DNA of 11,067 nucleotides from JAUVZF01 sp964449275 (GTDB lineage: Bacteria > Planctomycetota > Phycisphaerae > FEN-1346). Below the pieces are notes generated by a model. That model was given only the letters and a program-made list of their open reading frames with translations. It did not search any database and had not been told where the DNA came from. The DNA lies in contig CAYVAM010000149.1 in NCBI GenBank assembly GCA_964449275.1, forward strand, positions 1 to 11,067, read 5' to 3'. Shown here in pieces: positions 1 to 5,240 of the stretch. Position 1 is the first letter of the stretch, and every line of letters starts with the position of its first letter. The translations under genes and the position numbers were made by a program.

Positions 1-1
1 G

Positions 2-1276
2 GCCTTCGTGTCGTTCGGCGGCCTGACGAAGATAGCGAGCGTGGCGGAGGAGGTGAGAAGCCCCGGACGCAACCTCCCCCTGGCGATGTTCGTGTCCGGG
101 GCCGTGGTCGCGGTGATGTACGTGGCCGTAACCTTCGTGACGGTCGGCGTGGTGCCGGGGGAGTTGCTGTCGGACTCGCTGACGCCGATCTCGCTGGGCG
201 GGGAGGCGTTGTGGCCGAAGGTGGGGCTGGTCGTGATGTCGGTGGCGGCGATTCTGGCGTTTGTGAGCACGGCCAACGCCGGCATTCTGGCCGCCTCGCG
301 TACGCCGCTGGCCATGAGCCGCGACGGCCTGCTGCCGGCGTTCTTCGGCCGCGTCGGCGTGCGGCGGGGCACGCCCCACTACGCGATTCTGTTCACGTCG
401 GCGCTGATCGGCGGTTCGTTGTTCATGGACCTCACGCTGTTCATCAAGTCCGCCTCGGCGATGAAGATCCTGCTGTTCGGGTTCAGCATCGTGGCGCTCA
501 TCCTGCTGCGCGAGAGCCGCGTGGCGACGTACCAGCCGAAGTTCCGCTCGCCGCTTTATCCGTGGCTGCACGCGGCGGGGATCGTGGCGTACGTGTTCCT
601 GCTGATCGAACTCGGCAGCCTGCCGCTGCTGGTGGCCGGCGCCATCCTGGGCTGCGGCGTGGTGTGGTACGCGCTGTACGCCAAGACGCGTGTGGCGCGG
701 GAGTCGGCGCTGACGCACCTGGCCCAGCGGATCGCCTCCCGCACCTTTGCGGGCCACGACCTGGAGGTGGAACTGGCCCAGATCATCCACGACCGGGACG
801 GCGGCATCGAGGACCGATTCGACCGCCTCGTGGGCGAGTGCGTCGTCCTCGACCTGGAAGGCGCCGTGTCGAGAGACGGCCTCTTTCGAGCCGTTGCCGA
901 GAAACTCGCCTGGCGTCTCGACATGCCGCCCGCCGAGGTCCTGCGACTGCTCCGCGAGAGGGAAGAACTCTCCTCGACCGTGATCCGTCCCGGCCTGGCC
1001 ATCCCGCACATCGTGGTGGAAGGCACGGGGCGCTTCGATATCCTGCTCGCGCGGATTCGCCAGGGCGCCCCGTTCCTGCCCGACGCCGCCCCCGTCCACG
1101 CCGTGTTCGTCCTCATCGGTTCGGCGGACGAGCGCAACTACCATCTGCGTGCCCTGGCGGCCGTGGCCGAGATCGCGCAAGATCCGCATTTCGACCGCAG
1201 GTGGCGGCGGGCGAAGACGCCAGAGGACCTCCGGCGGCTCATCCTGCACTCGAAACGCCGAAGGCTGCAAGATTAG
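2..1276 (+). CDS. APC-family amino-acid permease fused to a C-terminal PTS EIIA-like domain (5' partial)
   Basis: This is the C-terminal ~424 residues of a membrane transporter; the reading frame is open to the left window edge, so the first transmembrane helices are missing. The segment FGGLTKIASVAEEVRSPGRN near the start is the conserved stretch of APC amino-acid permeases before the mid-protein helices. About six or seven hydrophobic helices follow, up to roughly residue 225. The soluble tail (about residues 245-424) looks like a PTS EIIA type-2 (fructose/Ntr) domain, with a possible phospho-acceptor His in PGLAIPH (codon 1007-1009). The family imports amino acids by proton or sodium symport. 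The EIIA-like tail suggests regulation by a phosphorelay, but that is inference and the substrate is unknown. It converges on the reductase gene of the minus-strand hydroxyproline-like cluster, so it could supply that pathway, although it is not in the same transcription unit. Confidence 0.85.
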   Translation, partial: AFVSFGGLTKIASVAEEVRSPGRNLPLAMFVSGAVVAVMYVAVTFVTVGVVPGELLSDSLTPISLGGEALWPKVGLVVMSVAAILAFVSTANAGILAASRTPLAMSRDGLLPAFFGRVGVRRGTPHYAILFTSALIGGSLFMDLTLFIKSASAMKILLFGFSIVALILLRESRVATYQPKFRSPLYPWLHAAGIVAYVFLLIELGSLPLLVAGAILGCGVVWYALYAKTRVARESALTHLAQRIASRTFAGHDLEVELAQIIHDRDGGIEDRFDRLVGECVVLDLEGAVSRDGLFRAVAEKLAWRLDMPPAEVLRLLREREELSSTVIRPGLAIPHIVVEGTGRFDILLARIRQGAPFLPDAAPVHAVFVLIGSADERNYHLRALAAVAEIAQDPHFDRRWRRAKTPEDLRRLILHSKRRRLQD

Positions 1277-1310
1277 TGAACCGGCAAGGCCGAGTTGCCA
1301 CCCGTTATAG

Positions 1311-1410
1311 NNNNNNNNNNNNNNNNNNNNNNNNNNNNNNNNNNNNNNNNNNNNNNNNNNNNNNNNNNNNNNNNNNNNNNNNNNNNNNNNNNNNNNNNNN
1401 NNNNNNNNNN
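1311..1410. other. Assembly gap of 100 N
   Basis: Exactly 100 N, the conventional placeholder for a gap of unknown size. The left flank ends with a TTGCCACCCG-like end and the right flank begins inside a palindromic element, so repeat DNA probably broke the assembly. The flanks do not share an identical overlap, unlike the second gap. From the transporter stop to the reductase stop (1277-1546) I see only this gap and repeats, with no gene. Confidence 0.95.
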
Positions 1411-1412
1411 GG

Positions 1413-1453
1413 CGGGTGGCATGGTCATCCCGAAGGGTGACCATGTTCTGTGC
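1413..1453 (-). repeat. Palindromic intergenic element, partial copy beside the gap
   Basis: Begins with CGGGTGGCATGG and contains a hairpin at 1420-1445. The arms are CATGGTCATCC and GGGTGACCATG around a CGAA loop, which reads as a C(UUCG)G tetraloop hairpin on the minus strand. It matches, in reverse orientation, the right half of the full copies at 4599-4680 and 4897-4978. Similarity fades after about 1453, so this copy is truncated. Confidence 0.75.
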
Positions 1454-1494
1454 GTACCGGGAGGGGATGCCCCGAATCTTCGGTGGCAGAAGCG

Positions 1495-1522
1495 GCGTGC
1501 GTGCAGAGCACGCACCCTACGC
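1495..1522 (-). repeat. Dispersed short hairpin repeat, copy 1 (type GTAGGGTGNGTGCTCT)
   Basis: Arms GTGCGTGC and GCACGCAC surround AGA, flanked by CCTACGC. The reverse complement aligns with the repeat at 8775-8800 apart from a paired change that keeps the stem. It lies 25 bases beyond the reductase stop on the minus strand and could fold in the transcript there. No T-run follows, so I do not call it an intrinsic terminator. Confidence 0.65.
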
Positions 1523-1546
1523 ACTGCCTGCCGCGCGGAGAGCGGA

Positions 1547-2536
1547 TCACCAGCGGACCTGCTGGCCCAGGCCCAACTGCTCGGCGCGATCGAGGGCGGC
1601 GCGGGCGGCAACGGCGTCCTGGACGGCGACACCGACGGCCTTGAAGAGCGTGACCTGCTCGTCCGATGTCCGCCCCTTCGCTCGTCCGAGGACGAGTTCG
1701 CCCAGTTCGGCCTGGATGTGGTCGGCCGTGATGAGACCGTCGCGGATGGGCTGGATGAGGTCGCCGGTCTCGGCCAGTGCGGCATGGCGGCTGTCGACGA
1801 CGAGACGCGCGCGGACGACGGTCTCGGCGGGAACCTCCTCGACGTCGGGCTGGTAGGAGCCCACGGCGTTGACGTGCACGCCCGCCTTCAGGTCGGCGTC
1901 GGAGAACACGGGCGTGCGGGAGGTCGTGGCGGCACAGACGACGTCGGCCTCGGCCACGGCCTCGCGAGCGTCGGCGGCGGCACGCACGTCGGCGGGAATC
2001 GGCGACCGGCCGGCCATCTCGTCAACCAGCGACGCGACGGCGGCCTCGAGCGGATCGTACACCCGGACGGTCTCGATGGGCCGGACCGTGCAGACGGCCT
2101 CCAGTTGCGTTCGGGCCTGGACGCCGGCGCCGAGGATGGCCGCCGTCCGGCTGTCCGGCCGCGCCATGAGGTCGGTCGCCGCACCGGACGCGGCGCCGGT
2201 GCGGATGGCGGTCAGCGTGGCGCCCTCCAGCAGCGCGACGGGCCGGCCGGTGTCGGCCTCCAGCACCAGGACCGCCGCCTGGATTCGCGCCAGGCCGCGC
2301 TCGGCGTTCCGCTCGAACAACGAAACGACCTTCACCGCCAGGGCCTCCTGGCCGTCGGCTTCGACCAGCGCCGGCATCACGAGGCTTACGCCGTCGTGCG
2401 GCTCGACGGCCAGGTGGATCCGCTCGGGCACGACGGCCCGACCATCGGAGAGGGCGGCGAAGGCCCGTTTCATGGCCTCGATGGCGGCGGCCATGGGCAG
2501 GGCCCGCCGGACGTCTGCGGCGTCAAGGACCAGCAT
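1547..2536 (-). CDS. Ornithine cyclodeaminase/mu-crystallin-family reductase (probable delta1-pyrroline-2-carboxylate reductase)
   Basis: A full-length (329 aa) member of the ornithine cyclodeaminase/mu-crystallin superfamily. Visible family features are Lys69 in EALAVKVVS, LLEGATLTAIRTGAASG (about 102-118), the Rossmann glycine motif GAGVQA (136-141), NAVGSYQPDVEEVP (223-236) and DEQVTLFKAVGVA near the end. True ornithine cyclodeaminases carry a GGDCPGKTE-like stretch with a catalytic Asp; here that region reads GSYQPDVEE, which favours an NAD(P)H-dependent imine (ketimine) reductase or alanine dehydrogenase. Its place behind an AcnX-type cis-3-hydroxyproline dehydratase makes reduction of delta1-pyrroline-2-carboxylate to L-proline the best guess (LhpI-type activity in known bacterial clusters). 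The ATG has a good Shine-Dalgarno (AGAGGAG, 5 bases spacing). A palindromic element separates it from acnX. Confidence 0.85.
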   Translation of the reverse strand: MLVLDAADVRRALPMAAAIEAMKRAFAALSDGRAVVPERIHLAVEPHDGVSLVMPALVEADGQEALAVKVVSLFERNAERGLARIQAAVLVLEADTGRPVALLEGATLTAIRTGAASGAATDLMARPDSRTAAILGAGVQARTQLEAVCTVRPIETVRVYDPLEAAVASLVDEMAGRSPIPADVRAAADAREAVAEADVVCAATTSRTPVFSDADLKAGVHVNAVGSYQPDVEEVPAETVVRARLVVDSRHAALAETGDLIQPIRDGLITADHIQAELGELVLGRAKGRTSDEQVTLFKAVGVAVQDAVAARAALDRAEQLGLGQQVRW

Positions 2537-2581
2537 GGCGTCTCCTCTAATCGTACTGCCGTGCGGTCAATGCTGAATCGC

Positions 2582-2680
2582 CGGGTGGCATGGTCACGCG
2601 CCTTTGCGTGACCATGTTGCGGATTCGGGCCCATGGCCACGCAAGTTTACCCGCCGTGGCGGGCGTGGCCATGCCACCCG
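2582..2680 (+). repeat. Palindromic intergenic element, 99-bp copy between acnX and the reductase gene
   Basis: Perfect 12-bp terminal inverted repeats: CGGGTGGCATGG (2582-2593) and CCATGCCACCCG (2669-2680). Inside are two hairpins. The first, 2589-2616, has arms CATGGTCACGC/GCGTGACCATG. The second, 2632-2673, has arms CATGGCCACGC/GCGTGGCCATG. The second stem differs from the first by a compensatory T-A to C-G change. The left flank GCTGAATCG matches the flank of the copies at 4591, 4764 and 4889. The element ends 7 bases beyond the acnX stop. Confidence 0.8.
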
Positions 2681-2687
2681 TCTTCGT

Positions 2688-4553
2688 CTACGCTCGGTTG
2701 GGCGAGGCGACCGTCACGGTGCCGTCGGGTTCAATGGTGAGGCGGTCCCCGTCTTGGATGGAGCGAAACGCTTCTTCGGGCAGGACGACGATCGGCACGG
2801 ACCGCCCGTACAGTTCATCCGCGACGATGGCCCCAAGGGCCAGGACGGGGTCGATCCGCGAGGTGATGATGGAGGCGGGGGCCGTACCGGCTCGAATGCT
2901 CTCCAGGAGGGACGCGCTGGCCGTGCTGGAGCCCTTTCCCCGCGGCAGGACGAAGGCGCGGCCGGTGACGACGCGGCCGGAGAGTTCGTGCCGGCGGTCG
3001 ACGATCTCGCCCGTGGCGGTGTTGAGCCCGCCCCAGAAACTGAGCGGTTCGGCCGCGACCAGGGCCACGCCCTCGGCCGAGCCGGGTACGACCGGGTTGC
3101 CTGTCAGTCGCCTCGGCGGCCCGGATTGAGTCTTGCGCGGTGGTTCTCCGGAACCACCGCGCTTCCGGCGCGCGGGTCGCGGCGGGTGCGGGGACCCGCC
3201 GCGCTCGGGGCGGGAGGAGCCGTCGGGGCTGGAGGAGCCTTCGGGATTGGAGGAGCCTTCGGGGTTGGGGGAGCCTTCTTCGGGTTGCCTGGTCATGGGG
3301 CGCGCCCTCCGACACACGCTTCCTTCGACGGCCGACCGGACGCAGTCGGCCAGAGACCCGAAGGCGACCTTCACGCCGAGTTCGCCCGGCGCGTAGTAGG
3401 CGCACTTGCCGGAGTTCGTCATCACGACCTTCGTATCCGGACCAACCATCGGCGTATGGAACATGCACGTATCGAGCGTGATGCGGATGCCGAAGTCGGT
3501 CAGGACGTGCGGCAAGCCGCTCCTGAGGGCGAGCGCGTGCGATTGCGTCGAGGTGATGACGATGAAAGCGACGCGCGACTTGCCGCCGGCCGCCCGCACG
3601 AGGTCCGCCAACTTGCGGAACTCGGCGAAGGAGAAGTGCGGGCAGCCTACCAGGACGAGGTCGAGCGGCGCCCCTTCGTCGGCGGTCGAGAGGTCGCGTG
3701 CGGCGGCTTCCACGTCGGCCGGGCGGATGTCGAACGTCTCCAGCGGCTCATCGCCCTGGAACGCCTGCGAGCGCGTAGGGGCCTCCGGCGTCACGCCCAC
3801 GGCGTGCAGCAGCGCCACGGCGCCGGACGAGGCGGCGGCCGCACACAGCGCCTTCAACTGGTCGTCGGTCGCATCGGCGGGCAGGCCCTCGATGACGGGA
3901 ACGCGGTCGCCGGCCAGCGGTCCGAGAAGGTGGCCGAAGGCGGGCCAGAACGCATCGTCGCGCAGGTCGGCCGGGTCGAACCCGACCAGGCGGATCAGGA
4001 TCTGTCCCTTGCGATTCTCCGTCAGGTGGAGCCCCTGCCGGGGGACCCTGCCGGTGACGGCGGCGCAGATGTCGATGTAGTCGCCGTACATGTCCGTCCT
4101 GGCGCCGAGGACCGAGTTGGCGTAGGCGACGGCGTTGGACTCGCCCCAGGCGATCTGTTGGCCGAAACGGGGCGTGAGGTATCCCTGGTACGGCGCACAG
4201 GTCCACGTGGGGATGCACCCCATCCGCGTGTAGGCCTCGGCCTGGCGGATGGCCATGGCGGCGAAGTCTTCGGGCACGCCGAACTCGCGCCAGTTCTGGA
4301 GGTCGAGCGGTCCCATGTTGAGCGTGGTGGGGATGACTACCTTTGCGCCGCGCCCGGCGAGCGTTTCGGCGAACTGGAGCCCCGCCTCGCTCAGCAGGCC
4401 GCAGCCGTCGATGTGCGCCTGGGCGACGTCCATGAGTTCGTCGGCGCCGCAAGCCTCTGCCCATCGGACCATGATGCGCATGGCGAGGCCCGCGCCTTCG
4501 CCGCACCCGCCGTCGAGCATTTTCCGGTCGGTGTCGCTCAGCCTGAGCGGCAT
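2688..4553 (-). CDS. acnX: Aconitase X, fused catalytic and swivel domains (probable cis-3-hydroxy-L-proline dehydratase)
   Basis: A 621-aa single-chain AcnX. The large catalytic domain (DUF521 type) spans about residues 1-412, with LSDTDRKMLDG at the start, VVIPTTLNMGPLD (72-84), GCIPTWTCAPYQGY (112-125), LVGCPHFSFAEF (301-312) and TNSGKCAYYAPGE (379-391). The small swivel domain (DUF126 type) spans about 485-621, with LPRGKGSSTAS (536-546). Several Cys (51, 113, 119, 304, 363, 384) are candidates for iron-sulfur cluster ligands; I cannot assign them. In bacteria, characterised fused AcnX enzymes dehydrate cis-3-hydroxy-L-proline to delta1-pyrroline-2-carboxylate; the archaeal homologue is phosphomevalonate dehydratase, usually two subunits. 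The adjacent reductase supports the proline role. The ATG has a GGAGG Shine-Dalgarno 8 bases upstream. Oddity: the domains are joined by a ~70-residue Gly/Pro/Ser/Arg-rich linker (413-484) whose DNA is palindromic and repetitive. Confidence 0.88.
   Translation of the reverse strand: MPLRLSDTDRKMLDGGCGEGAGLAMRIMVRWAEACGADELMDVAQAHIDGCGLLSEAGLQFAETLAGRGAKVVIPTTLNMGPLDLQNWREFGVPEDFAAMAIRQAEAYTRMGCIPTWTCAPYQGYLTPRFGQQIAWGESNAVAYANSVLGARTDMYGDYIDICAAVTGRVPRQGLHLTENRKGQILIRLVGFDPADLRDDAFWPAFGHLLGPLAGDRVPVIEGLPADATDDQLKALCAAAASSGAVALLHAVGVTPEAPTRSQAFQGDEPLETFDIRPADVEAAARDLSTADEGAPLDLVLVGCPHFSFAEFRKLADLVRAAGGKSRVAFIVITSTQSHALALRSGLPHVLTDFGIRITLDTCMFHTPMVGPDTKVVMTNSGKCAYYAPGELGVKVAFGSLADCVRSAVEGSVCRRARPMTRQPEEGSPNPEGSSNPEGSSSPDGSSRPERGGSPHPPRPARRKRGGSGEPPRKTQSGPPRRLTGNPVVPGSAEGVALVAAEPLSFWGGLNTATGEIVDRRHELSGRVVTGRAFVLPRGKGSSTASASLLESIRAGTAPASIITSRIDPVLALGAIVADELYGRSVPIVVLPEEAFRSIQDGDRLTIEPDGTVTVASPNRA
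3135..3285 (-). repeat. Palindromes and short tandem repeats encoding the AcnX interdomain linker
   Basis: Two strong hairpins lie inside the coding sequence. One has a perfect 12-bp stem, GCGCGGTGGTTC (3135-3146) with GAACCACCGCGC (3151-3162). The other has a 10-bp stem, CGCGGCGGGT (3178-3187) with ACCCGCCGCG (3194-3203). They adjoin about four imperfect 15-18-bp units of the type GGAGGAGCCTTCGGG (about 3214-3285), which encode PEGSS-like repeats on the minus strand. The sequence is low-complexity and unlike the conserved domains on either side, suggesting insertion or expansion at the domain boundary. Confidence 0.75.
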
Positions 4554-4598
4554 GCGCGGGGCCTCCGTTTCTCTGGTGCTCTGTCAAGGCTGAATTGC

Positions 4599-4680
4599 CG
4601 GGTGGCATGGTCACGCGCCGTTGCGTGACCATGTTGCGGACCGCATCTCATGGTCACCCTTCGGGATGACCATGCCACCC
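4599..4680 (+). repeat. Palindromic intergenic element, 82-bp copy upstream of acnX
   Basis: Terminal inverted repeats GGGTGGCATGG (4600-4610) and CCATGCCACCC (4670-4680). Inside are the hairpin CATGGTCACGC/GCGTGACCATG with a 6-base loop, and the hairpin CATGGTCACCC/GGGATGACCATG with a TTCG loop (UUCG tetraloop in RNA). It differs from the copy at 4897-4978 at 2 positions. Confidence 0.85.
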
Positions 4681-4726
4681 CGCCGTCGAGCATCTTCCGG
4701 TCGGTGTCGCTCAGCCTGAGCGGCAT
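4681..4726 (-). pseudogene. Duplicated 5' fragment of acnX (start codon and first 16 codons)
   Basis: On the minus strand an ATG at 4726 begins the same peptide as AcnX (MPLRLSDTDRKMLDGG), preceded by the same GGAGG ribosome-binding site. Reading then continues through the palindrome in a frame different from acnX and stops at 4538, overlapping the true acnX start by 16 bases. This is almost certainly a by-product of the tandem duplication. If translated it would give a 62-residue leader peptide. Confidence 0.75.
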
Positions 4727-4788
4727 GCGCGGTGCCTCCGTTTCTCTGGTGCTCTGTCAAGGCTGAATTGCCGGGTGGCATGGTCACG

Positions 4789-4888
4789 NNNNNNNNNNNN
4801 NNNNNNNNNNNNNNNNNNNNNNNNNNNNNNNNNNNNNNNNNNNNNNNNNNNNNNNNNNNNNNNNNNNNNNNNNNNNNNNNNNNNNNNN
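4789..4888. other. Assembly gap of 100 N, probably artificial
   Basis: Exactly 100 N. The 25 bases on its left (4764-4788) are identical to the 25 bases on its right (4889-4913), the pattern left when two overlapping contigs are scaffolded without merging. Closing on this overlap would give exactly two copies of the 173-bp unit. Confidence 0.9.
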
Positions 4889-4896
4889 TGAATTGC

Positions 4897-5006
4897 CGGG
4901 TGGCATGGTCACGCGCCGTTGCGTGACCATGTTGCGGACCGCAGCACATGGTCACCCTTCGGGATGACCATGCCACCCCGCCCATGCCCACGCTTGCGTG
5001 TGCATG
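4897..5006 (+). repeat. Palindromic element copy plus an extra hairpin of the same style
   Basis: An 82-bp copy (4897-4978) with the same inverted ends and two hairpins as 4599-4680. Directly after it, at 4983-5006, is another hairpin with arms CATGCCCACGC/GCGTGTGCATG, one mismatch and a TT loop, resembling the family in layout. This lies in the 687-bp gap between the GRE and acnX genes, which holds repeats but no convincing gene. Confidence 0.75.
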
Positions 5007-5048
5007 CCGTGGCGAGACCTGATTGGGCTCGTAGCCCAAGAGGTTGCG

Positions 5049-5129
5049 CCGCTTACTTACGTGCGCGGCTAGTTTTCTCACGGGGCTGGTCGGGCGCGAG
5101 TGTAACTAGCCGCGAGCGTAAGCGAGCGG
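5049..5129. repeat. Long imperfect inverted repeat in the GRE-acnX gap
   Basis: Left arm 5049-5074 and right arm 5104-5129 are complementary over 26 bases with 4 mismatches. The core CGCGGCTAGTT/AACTAGCCGCG is perfect over 11 bp. The spacer is 29 bases. A smaller perfect hairpin, TTGGGCT-CGT-AGCCCAA, lies at 5023-5039. Neither is followed by a T-run on the minus strand, so neither is a clear terminator. Confidence 0.65.
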
Positions 5130-5185
5130 GTACCGTTCTCGCCACCGCGCCGAAAACGGCGATTTCGCCCATGCGCGGCGGGTGC

Positions 5186-5215
5186 CCGTTCGACAGGCTC
5201 AGGGCAGGCTCCGAC
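5186..5215. repeat. Dispersed 'TTCGACAGGCTCAGGGCAGG' type repeat
   Basis: Contains TTCGACAGGCTCAGGGCAGG, a short repeat motif seen between genes in many environmental bacterial genomes, whose spurious translation contains FDRLRAG. Recognised from memory. It sits 26 bases beyond the GRE stop. Confidence 0.5.
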
Positions 5216-5240
5216 CCGTCGCGCACGAGGTAGCGTAGTG

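Larger units (their letters stand above)
4508..4788 (-). repeat. Tandem duplication (173-bp period) of the acnX 5' end plus upstream palindrome
   Basis: The stretch 4508-4615 recurs at 4681-4788 with only 2 mismatches in 108 bases. The unit holds the first codons of acnX, its Shine-Dalgarno, the TTGACA-containing leader and the start of the palindromic element. The offset is 173 bp for both the coding part and the GCTGAATTG part. The second unit runs into the N gap. Confidence 0.9.

Noticed and set aside
1497..1515. Intrinsic terminator after the reductase gene
   Set aside because: The hairpin is real, but no T-run follows on the minus strand and the same repeat occurs away from gene ends.
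1295..2611. Plus-strand open frame across the first N gap and opposite the reductase gene
   Set aside because: It reads through N and repeats and is antisense to a recognisable family.
4554..4590. Promoter with TTGACA directly upstream of acnX
   Set aside because: No -10 hexamer at suitable spacing; the Shine-Dalgarno lies where it would be. The same TTGAC-containing flank occurs before the reductase gene as part of the repeat edge.
2604..4628. 674-codon plus-strand open frame opposite acnX
   Set aside because: Antisense shadow of acnX, running on into the palindromic repeat.
4599..4978. CRISPR array
   Set aside because: The repeats are palindromic elements in a 173-bp tandem duplication, with no regular short spacers and no cas genes.
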